From contig NC_010175.1 in assembly GCF_000018865.1 (NCBI RefSeq), positions 682,001 through 746,000 on the forward strand: a stretch of 64,000 nucleotides of DNA, read 5' to 3'. Below are positions 9,639 through 19,309 of this stretch, piece after piece (the stretch's first letter is position 1; each line of letters starts with the position of its first letter). The notes beneath the pieces were generated by a model. That model was not told the origin of the DNA, searched no databases, and saw only the letters and a program-made list of their open reading frames with translations. The translations under genes and the position numbers were made by a program. Source of the DNA: Chloroflexus aurantiacus J-10-fl. Lineage in GTDB: Bacteria > Chloroflexota > Chloroflexia > Chloroflexales > Chloroflexaceae.

Positions 9639-10150
9639 CAAGAACCTATTTCAAAAACATCTGCCTGACCGACTCTATGATCGTGACGATCACACACCGC
9701 ACCCCGTGACCAGCCGGGTCAGCAGCGTGCCGCACGCCGGTTCGCAAGCACGGCTGCTGCGGCAGCATGGCTGCCGCACTCCAAACATCGCGACACGCGA
9801 ACGACGAGCGGGTAAGGCAATCCATCCAGCACGTGATAGCACGGCTGGAGCAGTTCGCTTACGAGAAGTTATCTCATTCATTGCCGACCGGCTCTATGCT
9901 CGTGACCAGCCGGGTCAACTGCAACCCACGCCCTGGCTCGTGAGCACGGCTGCTGCGGCAGCCGTGCTGCCGCACTCCAAACGCTGCAACACCGCACGAC
10001 GAGCGGGTAAGGACACCCATCCAGCACGTGATGGCACGATTGATGATCGCCAGCGCTGCTCTCTTCCATACCGGCATGATATGCTGTCACTGGCAATTGG
10101 CAAGCGTTCAGTAGCCTGTGTGACAGTCCGGTAGTAGACCACAGCTTTTT
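9639..10150. repeat. Palindromic element A, two adjacent copies
   Basis: Two head-to-tail copies. The first starts AGAACCTATTTCAAAAAC and carries the core palindrome near 9760. The second starts about 9860 (AGAAGTTATCTCATTCATTG) with its core near 9955, where the palindrome is slightly changed. The right part of the second copy (10040-10150) matches the right part of the copy at 17060-17205. No coding potential is credible in this stretch. Confidence 0.7.
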
Positions 10151-10245
10151 AGACATCGGCATTGCGCGTCCTGATGAAGTAGATGTCGCGTTAACTCATA
10201 CTTTCTGTCCGCCCTCGAACCCCTATCGACCTTCCACGGCAACCA

Positions 10246-10281
10246 ATAAAAAAGGCGCGGAGCATAGACTCCGCGCCTTCC
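10246..10281 (-). terminator. Rho-independent terminator of the symporter operon
   Basis: On the minus strand, an eleven-base stem AAGGCGCGGAG/CTCCGCGCCTT (10252-10262 with 10269-10279) is followed by a run of T, 18 bases after the symporter stop codon. This is a textbook intrinsic terminator. Confidence 0.9.
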
Positions 10282-10298
10282 CAGACGAGAATGAGTGA

Positions 10299-12452
10299 TT
10301 ACTTCGCCGGTGCCATCTTATCGATCATCTTGGTCATACCCTCGTCGTCAGTAATCGGGTTGCGCAAGTTCTCAACCAGATCCTGAATCTCCTTCGAGGG
10401 TTCTTTCGTGAGCAGGCTCACGACCACGATCAAAATAATCGCCACCGGCAGACCGAAGATACCGGAACCGAGGTGCGAGATACCGAGCACATTAAAGGCC
10501 GGATTGAGATAGTTGTTCGCCATGTAGAAGATGGTCACAGCCAAACCGCCGATCATACCGGCAATCGCACCAGCCCCATTTGCTCGCTTCCAGAAGATGC
10601 CCAGCAAGACGACCGGGAAGAAGGTGGACGCAGCCATTGAGAAGGCCCAGGCCACCATCTGCGCGATCAGGGCGAGGCGTGGAATAGCGAGCAGTGCAGC
10701 GATCACTGCGGCGACAACAATCATTGTCTTGCCCAGCACGATACGAGTATTGAGGCTGGCTTTCGGATTGATCGTGCGGAAATAGATATCGTGAGCAACA
10801 GCCGATGCGATCACGACCAGCAGACCGTCAGCGGTGCTCAGAGCGGCAGCCAGACCACCGGCGGCGATGAGGGCGCCGATAGTGAAGGGCAGACCGGCGA
10901 TGTCAGGTGTCGAGAGCACGACAAGGTCGCCATCGATACCATCACCAGCCGTGCGCCCTAACTCATTGAGCTGCAAGATACCATCAACACGCGCCTTGGT
11001 TACTGCCGAACCGGAGATCTCACCAGCGCGGCCTTTGCCATCACCGGCATCTTCCCAGGCGGCAAGATCGATTCTGCCATTTCCATTAGCATCTTCGACC
11101 ACAACCGAACCGGCGTTGATCAGGTTCTTCACCCAGGTTGGTTCCTTACCAACCTCCACCCCATCCAGCACCTTCAGGTCGCGGATCACGATCAAGCCGT
11201 TCCGCGCCCAGGTGGATGTCCACTCCGGCAACTGGCTGATCTCCTTGCCCACCACATTCTCAAGAATCTGCCAGCGCGAGAACGCGGCATAAGCCGGGGC
11301 GGTGAAGTAGAGCAGGAATATGAAGAAGAGCGACCAACCCACACTCAAGCGGCTCTCACGCACGCTAGGCACCGTGTAGAAGCGGATCAGAATGTGGGGC
11401 AGACCGGCAGTACCCAGCATCAGACACGCCATCAGAGCCAGGAAGTTCCACGGCGTTCCACGCCAGTCGCCCAGCTCTGGCTTATTAGCATCAGGAATTG
11501 CCTGCGCAGCGGGTGGGGTAACATTCAGACCAAACTGCGTATTGAGCTGCCGAACCGCATCAATTGCAGCAACGTTGCTCAGACCTTCATTGAACGGTGG
11601 AATATATCCACTGGTAACAAACTTACCTGGTACGACCGGCGACTCAGATGCCTTCGACAGGCCCTGTTCCTGTTCCAGCACTTGAATGCGCTGAAGCGCC
11701 TGACCATAACTCAACTGAGGAAGCGGGAAGCCGGTAAGCTGGATTGACAACGCAGTCACCGGGATCAGATAGGCGGTAATCAGAATAATGTACTGGGCCA
11801 CTTGCGTCCAGGTCACCGCCTTCATACCACCCAGGAACGAACAGACCAGCACACCTGAGAGGCCGAGGATAACACCGATCATGTAATCAACGCCAACGAA
11901 GCGCTGCATGATGATACCGACACCCACGACCTGAGCGGTCACGTAGGTCAGCGAGACGATGATGGCGCAGATTGCAGCCACCACACGTGCGGTGTTACCA
12001 CCGAAACGGGCACCGACAAAGTCGGGAATGGTGTACTGACCGAACTTGCGCAGGTACGGAGCAAAGAGCAGTGCCAGCAGCACATAGCCACCAGTCCAAC
12101 CCATAATGTAGGCCAGACCATCGTAGCCAATCAACCAGAGCGTACCGGCCATTGAGATGAATGACGCCGCACTCATCCAGTCTGCACCGGTTGCCATACC
12201 GTTGAACACTGCCGGAACATTGCGTCCTGCAACGTAATACTCATCAAGCACTTTCGTGCGCGAGAGAACACCAATCGTTGCATACAAAGCGAAGGTAAGC
12301 AGAAGGAAAGCCCAACCGATAAGTTGCGTAGGTAGACCGGCAAAGACTTCAAGCAACAGCATCAGGAGGCTGACAGCGATGAAGCCAATCGTAAAGTAGC
12401 CGTAGTAGCGCGCCATCCGATTGCGGAAGACGCTCTGAGCTGAAGTGGACAT
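10299..12452 (-). CDS. Sodium:solute symporter large subunit (SSS family, acetate-permease-like, VC_2705 subfamily)
   Basis: A 717-residue polytopic membrane protein of the SSS family, close to ActP-type carriers. It has about 13-14 hydrophobic segments and the family signature region GADWMSAASFISMAGTLWL near residue 90. It would import a small carboxylate such as acetate with sodium. The paired DUF4212 gene 39 bp upstream marks the two-gene VC_2705 subfamily. Unusual is a hydrophilic insertion of about 110 residues between membrane segments (about residues 390-500), containing DANGNGRIDL, which resembles a calcium-binding EF/dockerin-type loop. The start ATG has GAGGAGAA upstream. The transcript ends at a strong terminator. 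In a photoheterotroph, organic-acid uptake is a plausible role (inference). Confidence 0.88.
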   Translation of the reverse strand: MSTSAQSVFRNRMARYYGYFTIGFIAVSLLMLLLEVFAGLPTQLIGWAFLLLTFALYATIGVLSRTKVLDEYYVAGRNVPAVFNGMATGADWMSAASFISMAGTLWLIGYDGLAYIMGWTGGYVLLALLFAPYLRKFGQYTIPDFVGARFGGNTARVVAAICAIIVSLTYVTAQVVGVGIIMQRFVGVDYMIGVILGLSGVLVCSFLGGMKAVTWTQVAQYIILITAYLIPVTALSIQLTGFPLPQLSYGQALQRIQVLEQEQGLSKASESPVVPGKFVTSGYIPPFNEGLSNVAAIDAVRQLNTQFGLNVTPPAAQAIPDANKPELGDWRGTPWNFLALMACLMLGTAGLPHILIRFYTVPSVRESRLSVGWSLFFIFLLYFTAPAYAAFSRWQILENVVGKEISQLPEWTSTWARNGLIVIRDLKVLDGVEVGKEPTWVKNLINAGSVVVEDANGNGRIDLAAWEDAGDGKGRAGEISGSAVTKARVDGILQLNELGRTAGDGIDGDLVVLSTPDIAGLPFTIGALIAAGGLAAALSTADGLLVVIASAVAHDIYFRTINPKASLNTRIVLGKTMIVVAAVIAALLAIPRLALIAQMVAWAFSMAASTFFPVVLLGIFWKRANGAGAIAGMIGGLAVTIFYMANNYLNPAFNVLGISHLGSGIFGLPVAIILIVVVSLLTKEPSKEIQDLVENLRNPITDDEGMTKMIDKMAPAK

Positions 12453-12491
12453 GCGCTCTTCTCCTCTACAACTGAAGACACCGGTAACAGC

Positions 12492-12773
12492 TTAGCGGTC
12501 GCGATCACTCAGTCCGTACTTTGCATCGAGCTTGTTCATCGCATAAGCGTAGTAGAAGATTTCGATGACAAACACGACCAACGAACCCTGACTACCCATG
12601 TAGTAGCCGAGAGGGAAGCCGGCAATCACAATGTTGTTCAGAGCCTCCACGAAGAGTACCGGTACATACGACACCGCGAACCAGATCACAAGCAGAATGC
12701 TGATCAGACGCAGGTTCTCTGACCAGTACAACCGATTGCGCTCCGCAACTGGGAGCTTCGATAGATCCGACAT
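12492..12773 (-). CDS. DUF4212 small subunit of the sodium:solute symporter
   Basis: A 93-residue protein with two transmembrane helices: RLISILLVIWFAVSYVPVLF and the segment around GSLVVFVIEIFYYAYAMNKL. This pattern, with NRLYWSENLR near the start and DAKYGL near the end, is DUF4212, found almost only directly upstream of VC_2705-type symporters as a small accessory subunit. The ATG is preceded by a near-perfect AAGGAGGT. The 39-bp gap to the large subunit on the same strand indicates one operon, with its promoter in 12774-13100 (no clear box identified). Confidence 0.88.
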   Translation of the reverse strand: MSDLSKLPVAERNRLYWSENLRLISILLVIWFAVSYVPVLFVEALNNIVIAGFPLGYYMGSQGSLVVFVIEIFYYAYAMNKLDAKYGLSDRDR

Positions 12774-13109
12774 AGGACCTCCTTCAACGCGCTACACTGC
12801 TCACACATTCAGTCGATGCACATTGACTGTTGCTATGCCTGCCAGTGCTCCTCACGAACATGGTGAGACTGGCAACATCCACGGTTAACAACCAGGGCAA
12901 GACAATGGCGGGCATCCAACATGCCAGATATGCATCTCATATCGCGGTGTGATGATTGTAGCAATCCTTTTTCAGCACAGGTTAAGCTTTGTGTAAAGTT
13001 TTGGTAAATAATCCCCAGGTTCTCTGTGGGTTTCTTCACGAGTGAAAGAGTGTGTGAGCTGGCTTATGAGACATCAAACAGGGTCATCTTCACGAGGGTA
13101 CCCGTATAC

Positions 13110-13795
13110 ACAGGCTGGTGGTGATGAATGGCAGGCGTGGCGCAGTGGTCCTGTACCCCCTGCCACCTGCAATCTTCCTGCCGATACGCCAGCTATGCTG
13201 GGTCAGAAGTCGCCCAGCACGCACGAATCGCCAGCCGTCCCTGTTCCCTGGACACCGGTCTGGCATCGCGGAACGGGCGTGGCCCATGATGCTGCTGGGA
13301 TACATCTGCCAACAAGCTGTCCAGGGCTGCGTCCAGGCGTCCCTGATTCTGCGTGACAACGAACAGATACTCGCCTCTTGTGCGACAATCGGTTTGACGA
13401 TCTCGGTTTGCGTCCCCGGTGCGTCCATCGTGATCAGGCAACCGCTCACATCACGCACCGCCAATAGACGGGGAAGGACGGTGATCGCGTTCGATGCTTC
13501 GGCCACCGTCACTTCCCCAAACCTACCTGGCTGGCGGTCGCCCACGCATGTACCAGTCGCATTGATTCGCGTCCGTTGGCACGATTTTCAGACTCGCGCA
13601 CCTGCTTGCCATCCACTACTATCACGTGCCTGGCGGTCAACCCGGTGATCGCCTGGCCCTATGCCATGAACCTGCGCCGAACCGCTTGCGAGTTCAGCAT
13701 GGCAAAGACACGGCCACACGTCGCATGCGAGGGAATGCCGTTGGGAAACTCCAGACACTGCTTCAGCCACTCCCTTAAACCCGCAATTCTCTCAT
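13110..13795 (-). pseudogene. Decayed ISAs1-family transposase
   Basis: Translating the minus strand in pieces recovers the order of an ISAs1 transposase. FPNGIPSHATCGRVFAMLNS comes first, then an in-frame stop, VIVVDGKQVRES (the usual AIDGKTLR site), ITVLPRLLAVRDVSGCLITM followed by DAPGTQTEI, a frameshift, then GEYLFVVTQNQGRLDAAL and EQGRLAIRACW. At least one stop and one frameshift break it, so it is not functional. No flanking inverted repeats were found. A MITE sits just beyond its 5' end. Confidence 0.75.
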
Positions 13796-13821
13796 ATGTT
13801 TCAAATGCGATTGCTCTATCC

Positions 13822-14038
13822 TAACCCAAGTTGCTACCTTATATCACCACAGAGGCACAGAGGATGAGCATAATCTGAGAGGCTCTTGCAGGGCGTGACG
13901 TAGTGCGTCTATGGGATTGGCTGTTACTCACACGGTTTATACGGTTACGCTCCGCAGTGTTGGGTGCAGCGTCATGCTGTTCATTATAGCAATCAGTCTC
14001 ACGTGGCCTGCTCATAGCGTAGGTGGCAACTTGGGTTA
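13822..14038. mobile_element. MITE family B, copy 2 (best preserved)
   Basis: A 217-bp element bounded by near-perfect 18-bp inverted repeats, TAACCCAAGTTGCTACCT at the left and the complement of AGGTGGCAACTTGGGTTA at the right, with one mismatch. It is flanked by the 3-bp direct repeat TCC (13819-13821 and 14039-14041). It has no coding sequence. It is the reference copy for the family. Confidence 0.85.
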
Positions 14039-14529
14039 TCCTATTTTTTAATTGCTACTTGACATAGTATCGGCTGTGTGCTACTGTTAATCACAAATTT
14101 TTCGGCTTATGTTCAAAATCAGTACAACATAGTGCATCGCACCGTAGACCATGACCATCGGATATAGGCATGCGCTGCGGATGGTGATGGGAATCGAGCG
14201 ATGTCTGTGACCACCTGCGAGGGACGATGGACAATGGTGCGTATTGTGTTGCGCCCGTTTCGTGGCGTGCATACAACGTACCCGTCCGCGCCTGTGGCAA
14301 TAGGCGAGGTTCGTATCAACAGGCAACGAATCACTCCTGAGTTTATCGCTCAATTGAGAGCTACAACTGGGAGTAATACCACACCTACAGCCCGGACACG
14401 TGAACGCTTGCAGATAGCAATAGTCCCTCAACCACAGTGCATTGTGCGCAGCTCCAAATGGTCAACCTTCGGTATTCACTACGGTGCAAGAGCTGCGGAT
14501 GAGTGTACCCTATTGCACTGAGTTTAAAC
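14039..14529. other. Intergenic region upstream of the beta-helix lipoprotein
   Basis: About 490 bp without a supported gene. It likely holds the promoter of the beta-helix gene, but no clear -10/-35 pair was identified. Just before the gene, TTGCACTGAGTTT followed by CATGAGCCAA occurs twice (about 14515 and 14554), a short direct duplication giving two candidate start codons. Confidence 0.5.
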
Positions 14530-16257
14530 ATGAGCCAACGAGTAATACGTCTTGCACTGAGTTTGAGCATGAGCCAAACACTTTCCTTCACATTAACTAT
14601 TCTTCTCATCCTCACTGCGTGCGCTACACCTACTTCTGCGCTCACGCCCACTCCGCAGCCTTCGCCACAGCCAACCGCCCTTACTGAAACGCCTGACTCT
14701 AAGCTCACCCCTATCCCCGACCCCACTCTTTCTACCTTACCCACTGAGCCAGCCCAACCATTGCCTGCCGGTGCCTACGACCCTGGCGCGTATGTCGTCA
14801 GCGACATCTGGGTTGACCCAATCAACGGCGACGACACCCGCGCGGGCTTCCCGCAAGATCAAGCTGTGCGCACCCTCGCCGAAGCGTGGAATCGCATCCC
14901 GCGAGATACACCACTCAACGAAACTGGCTACCGCATCAACCTTTTCCCCGGCACCTACACCCCTGAATACACGCCCAACTATTGGGAGTCGCGCTACGGT
15001 AGTGCGCAGTTCCCCATCATCATCCAACCTGCGGGCGGCAACGGCACTGTCACCCTGCCTTCGGTCAACATCTATGATGTCCGCTACCTGTACATCTTCG
15101 GCATTAACTTCCAATCTGAAAACGATGTCTTTCACTGCGAGAAGTGCGATCACATCTTGCTCCGTGGTGTGACCATCACCGGCACGCCGCCCGAAACTGG
15201 CTCAACCCAAGAAGCCGTCAAATTCAACCAATCGCAAAACATCTTCATCGAGAACAGCGCTATCTCTGGCGGCTGGGACAACGCTGTTGACTTTGTCGCC
15301 GTGCAATACGGGCATGTGCTCGACAGCGAAATTTTCGGCTCAGGCGATTGGTGTATGTACGCCAAAGGCGGCTCTGCTTACCTTCGTGTGGAGGGGAATG
15401 AGTTCCACAGTTGCGGCACGGGCGGCTTCACTGCCGGACAAGGCACAGGCTTTCAGTTCATGGTCGCGCCGTGGTTGCAATACGAAGCCTACGATGTGAA
15501 AGTGGTCAACAACATCTTCCACGATCTGGAAGGCGCGGCGTTCGGCGTTAATGGCGGCTACAACATCCTGATTGCCTACAACACCGCCTACCGCGTCGGG
15601 GCGCGCAGTCACGTTATCGAAGTCGCCTTCGGCGGGCGTTCCTGCGATGGGCAACCCGGTGATGAAGGACGGGAGCGTTGCGATGAGTACGCCGCCCAAG
15701 GCGGTTGGGGCAACAACCTGGTCCCCGACGGCAACAACTATGTGCGCATCCCCAACCGCAACGTGTTCATCTACAACAACCTTATCTTCAACCCGGATGG
15801 CTACCAGTCGCAATGGCAACACTTCTTCATACCAGGTCCAGCACCGGCCAGCGGCGGCGTGCCTGCCCCCGTCACCGCTGATAATAACCTGGTAATCAAA
15901 GGCAACGTAATCTGGAACGGCCCCGCCACGCATCCGCTAGGCGTGGATGATACAACAGGTTGTGCGGCTGAAAACCCCACCTGCAATCCAACACAGATAT
16001 TGAGCGATAATGCCATCAACACCGTCAAGCCCGAACTGAGGGCGCCCGATAGCGGCGACTATCACCTCTTCAATCGGCTTAATGTCACACCCGCCGTCAT
16101 CCCGCCGTTTGTATGGGAGATCGGCACAGTGCCCCAGGGCAATCTGGATAACTCCGTGCCAACCGACCGTGATGGGTACCCGCGCACCAATAGCGACAAT
16201 GCTCCGGGTGCGTATCTGGAACGATGGTTGGTCTGGCTGAGTTTGCTCTTCGGATGA
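14530..16257 (+). CDS. Secreted right-handed parallel beta-helix lipoprotein
   Basis: About 575 residues from the ATG at 14530. The N terminus MSQRVIRLALSLSMSQTLSF continues into a hydrophobic stretch ending ILLILTAC, a lipobox, then a T/P-rich linker. The mature part starts DIWVDPINGDDTRAG and holds many short beta-helix rungs such as NIFIENSAISGGWDNAVDF, NEFHSCGTGGF, VVNNIFHDLEGAAFGVNGGY and NVFIYNNLIFNPDGY, the pectate-lyase/PbH1 pattern. These usually bind or cleave polysaccharide outside the cell; no lyase catalytic set can be assigned. ATGs at 14503 and 14569 are alternatives. I prefer 14530 because it supplies arginines for the signal-peptide n-region. Confidence 0.78.
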   Translation: MSQRVIRLALSLSMSQTLSFTLTILLILTACATPTSALTPTPQPSPQPTALTETPDSKLTPIPDPTLSTLPTEPAQPLPAGAYDPGAYVVSDIWVDPINGDDTRAGFPQDQAVRTLAEAWNRIPRDTPLNETGYRINLFPGTYTPEYTPNYWESRYGSAQFPIIIQPAGGNGTVTLPSVNIYDVRYLYIFGINFQSENDVFHCEKCDHILLRGVTITGTPPETGSTQEAVKFNQSQNIFIENSAISGGWDNAVDFVAVQYGHVLDSEIFGSGDWCMYAKGGSAYLRVEGNEFHSCGTGGFTAGQGTGFQFMVAPWLQYEAYDVKVVNNIFHDLEGAAFGVNGGYNILIAYNTAYRVGARSHVIEVAFGGRSCDGQPGDEGRERCDEYAAQGGWGNNLVPDGNNYVRIPNRNVFIYNNLIFNPDGYQSQWQHFFIPGPAPASGGVPAPVTADNNLVIKGNVIWNGPATHPLGVDDTTGCAAENPTCNPTQILSDNAINTVKPELRAPDSGDYHLFNRLNVTPAVIPPFVWEIGTVPQGNLDNSVPTDRDGYPRTNSDNAPGAYLERWLVWLSLLFG

Positions 16258-16506
16258 CTCCTGGGCTGAAATGCGGCAAGCCTGGCCGCTTCGAGTGAAT
16301 AGCTGCCTGAATGGGGTCGCCGGGCAAAGCCGGGAGCTACCAATGGATAAATCATTGCGCCGAGAACTATGTTGCAGCACGAGAGGCTTGCGCCTGCGCC
16401 AATGCGATTTGTACAGCTTGCTTGCCCGCCATTTTTGAGCATACTCTGAGTCAGATAACCGCGCCTATGTTTCCCCCAGGAGCAGTGATGGTCGCATCAT
16501 CATGAG

Positions 16507-16877
16507 ATGCGGTGCCGCATCGTCCATCAGGGTCAGAGAGGGTGCGCCAACCGGCCACACCTCATCGGAACTATCAAGCGGATAGGCTTTTCGTGTCATA
16601 TCATAATCCAAGTTGCCACCTTTCTCACCACAGAGGCACAGAGAACACAGAGGATGGGCATGACCCGAAATGCTACCATATGGTGTGACGTAGTGCGTCG
16701 ATGGGAACTGGTTGCTACCCACCTGGCTCATACAGATACACTCCACGGTGTTGTGCGCAGCATCGTGCTGTTCATCACGGTAGTTAGCTTCACACGGCTT
16801 GCTCACAGTGTAGGTGGCAACCTGGGTTATCATTCTAATACACGAGCAGAACCGAAAAGTCCATAACAGGCGCTAGA
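16507..16877 (-). mobile_element. Remnant of an IS5-type element (5' end), split by a MITE
   Basis: The minus strand encodes MTRKAYPLDSSDEVWPVGAP and TLMDDAAPH, closely matching the N terminus of the intact transposase at 49350-50156 (MTRTAYPSDGSDEEW). Beyond the MITE, 16841-16877 matches the outer end of the same IS, including CAGAACCGAAAAGTCCATAA and CAGGCGCTAG. The rest of the element is missing, so it is dead. It shows that this IS lineage has moved in this genome more than once. Confidence 0.75.
16604..16829. mobile_element. MITE family B, copy 3, inserted in the IS remnant
   Basis: A 226-bp element starting TAATCCAAGTTGCCACCT and ending AGGTGGCAACCTGGGTTA, flanked by the 3-bp duplication TCA (16601-16603 and 16830-16832). 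Removing it and one TCA rejoins the IS5-type remnant just upstream of its transposase start, which confirms the element ends. Confidence 0.85.
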
Positions 16878-17210
16878 AGTTATCTGATTCATTGCCGACC
16901 GACTCCAGGATCGTGATGAATACACACCGCATCCTCGTGACCAGCCGGGTCAACGGCGTGACATGCGCCGGATCGTGAGCGCGGCTGGCGCGGCAGCATG
17001 GCTGCCGCACTCCAAACGTCGCGACACGCGCATAACAAGCGGATAAGGCACCCAATCCAACAAGTGATGGCACTGGCGATGGTCGTCAGCCCTCCTCGCT
17101 TCCATACCGGCAGACTGGGAGCAGGAGATACTATCGTTGGTGATTGGCAAGCGTTCAAGAGCCTGTGCAGTGGTCGGGCAGCCCGACAGTACAGCTTTTA
17201 TGAAATAAGT
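16873..17210. repeat. Palindromic element A, full-length copy
   Basis: About 338 bp, from CTAGAAGTTATCTGATTCAT to TTTTATGAAATAAGTTTT. It contains GTGACCAGCCGGGTCAACGG and the core palindrome GCGGCAGCATGGCTGCCGC near 17000. Its two ends are imperfect inverted repeats of each other. It directly abuts the dead IS end. Confidence 0.7.
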
Positions 17211-17531
17211 TTTATTGAACCAGATTTGATATTATCACTTACCAGACCAGATGATCGTGACGTGAACGCACGTCATGCCTATACACGTGACCGGTATGCA
17301 GCACGGTCAATACTGAAGCATGGCTTCCACATGCCAAACCACGCTACGACATATGATTATGCTGCGGAATACCCGAAAGAGTTTCTACTCTGCATTCCTA
17401 CTTTTCTCTCCTATTTTCTCGCTCCTACAAGCACACGTGAAGCGGTCGAAAGAGCGTGCTATAATCGGCGAGGCACCTGCGTGCCTGACAATACAGGAAC
17501 TGGTTGGAACAACACGAAAGGATATTCACCG

Positions 17532-18509
17532 ATGACAAACGGAGCTGTGAGCCAGTTTGTCCGCCACCATTTTCGCCATTTCAACGCAGCAGCCCTGGTT
17601 GATGCGGCTGATGCGTACCGTCGCCATCTCGATCAGGGCGGTCAGATGATGATTACGCTGGCCGGGGCGATGAGCACAGCGGAACTTGGCCTTTCGCTGG
17701 CCGAGATGATCCGGCAGGGGAAGGTGCATGCGATTTCCTGTACCGGCGCTAATCTCGAAGAGGATATTTTCAATCTGATCGCTCACGACTTCTACGAGCG
17801 AGTTCCCCACTACCGCGATCTCAGCCCGCAGCAAGAGCAAGAGTTGCTTGAGCGGCATATGAATCGGGTGACCGACACCTGTATTCCTGAAGAGGAAGCA
17901 ATGCGTCGACTTGAGAAGGCGCTGCTTGACGAGTGGATGCAGGCTGATCGGAATGGCGAATGTTATTTCCCCCACGAGTTTATCTACCGTATCCTTCGGG
18001 CCGGGAAGCTCGAACAGTACTATCAGATCGATCCCCGCGATTCGTGGGTGTATGCGGCAATGGAACGCAACCTGCCGATCTATGTACCGGGGTGGGAAGA
18101 CTCGACCACCGGGAATATGTACGCCGCCCACTGCATTACCGGCGAGATCAGGAATGTGCATACAGTACGAACCGGGATCGAGTACATGATCGATCTGGCC
18201 GATTGGTACACGCGAACGTCGGCTCAAGCCTCGATTGGCTTCTTCCAGATCGGTGGCGGTATTGCCGGTGATTTCCCCATCTGCGTAGTACCGATGTTGC
18301 ACCAGGACTTAGGACGAGAGGGTGTACCGGTTTGGGGCTATTTCTGCCAGATTAGTGACTCGACAACCAGCTATGGCTCATATTCAGGAGCCGTACCCAA
18401 CGAGAAGATTACCTGGGGGAAGCTGGCAGTTGATACACCGAAATTCATTATCGAGTCGGATGCCACCATTGTCGCACCACTTATGTTCGCCCTGATCCTG
18501 GGCTGGTGA
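17532..18509 (+). CDS. Deoxyhypusine synthase-like protein
   Basis: A 325-residue protein of the deoxyhypusine synthase family. Family features are MITLAGAMSTAELG, HAISCTGANLEEDIFNLIA, YFPHEFIYRIL, IYVPGWEDSTTGN, GFFQIGGGIAGDFPICVVPM and WGKLAVDTPKFIIESDATI, where K297 of WGK aligns with the catalytic lysine that forms the enzyme-butylamine intermediate. Eukaryotic and archaeal enzymes modify eIF5A. Bacteria lack eIF5A, and bacterial homologues are thought to make homospermidine or other polyamines from spermidine and NAD. I chose the ATG at 17532 with AAAGGA upstream. The frame is open far upstream, but that part is repeat DNA. It stands alone between repeat clusters. Confidence 0.85.
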   Translation: MTNGAVSQFVRHHFRHFNAAALVDAADAYRRHLDQGGQMMITLAGAMSTAELGLSLAEMIRQGKVHAISCTGANLEEDIFNLIAHDFYERVPHYRDLSPQQEQELLERHMNRVTDTCIPEEEAMRRLEKALLDEWMQADRNGECYFPHEFIYRILRAGKLEQYYQIDPRDSWVYAAMERNLPIYVPGWEDSTTGNMYAAHCITGEIRNVHTVRTGIEYMIDLADWYTRTSAQASIGFFQIGGGIAGDFPICVVPMLHQDLGREGVPVWGYFCQISDSTTSYGSYSGAVPNEKITWGKLAVDTPKFIIESDATIVAPLMFALILGW

Positions 18510-18555
18510 TGGCAGGTGGCGTTGTCGGGGCAAATCATCGTCGCCCCGACAAGAA

Positions 18556-19244
18556 TCACTGACAGATCAGGCGGTCGTGATGCACACGCATATCGTCTCC
18601 GTGACCAGCAGGGTAAGCGGCACGACACGCGCCTGATCGTGAGCACGGCTGGTGCGGCAGCGTGGCTGCCGCACTCCAAACTACGCGCTACGGCAAACCC
18701 GGCAGGGAAATGGTATCTATCTCTCCAAACTCAGGGCATCGCCAGTGTGACGGTGCGATCACGAGCGATGACTGCTACATACCTGACCGACGCCAGACTC
18801 GTGACGAGCACTAACAGCACTCCGCAACCAGCAGGGTAAGCGGCACGACACGCGCCTGATCGTGAGCACGGCTGGTGCGGCAGCGTGGCTGCCGCACGCC
18901 AAACGCTGCGCCACGGGTAACCCGGCAGGGAAACTATATCTATCTCTCTACGATCAGGGCATCGCTAGAACCTGTTTCAAAAAACACCTACAACGAAGGT
19001 ATCTCATTCGTTGCCGACCGGTTCCCTGATCGTAATGAGCACACCCGGCATTCGCGTGACCAGTTAGGTCAACGACCTGACACGTGCCAGATCGTGTGTA
19101 CGGCTGGCGCGGCAGCATGGCTGCCGCACTCCAAACTTCGCGACACGCGGATGATGAGCGAGCAAGGCAACTAATCCAGTGTGTGATAGCACCGCAGATG
19201 GTTGTTAGAGTGCGACAGTACAGCGTTTTATGAAATAAGTTCTA
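18556..19244. repeat. Three consecutive copies of palindromic element A
   Basis: Cores lie near 18655, 18885 and 19108, each with GCGGCAGC, GGCTGCCGCAC and a CCAAAC tail. The third copy (18968-19244) is complete: it begins CTAGAACCTGTTTCAAAAA and ends TTTTATGAAATAAGTTCTAG, which are imperfect inverted repeats. The stretch separates the deoxyhypusine-synthase-like gene from the Crp-type regulator and holds no gene. Confidence 0.7.
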
Positions 19245-19309
19245 GTGTGACAGTGCGATCATGAGCGATGACTTACAGTAAACCGGATTTAGCATTACCC
19301 AACAAACCC

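Noticed and set aside
16998-17531. N-terminal extension of the deoxyhypusine-synthase frame by 178 codons
   Set aside because: The extension runs through a palindromic intergenic repeat and is not needed for the family fold. ATG 17532 has a good ribosome site.
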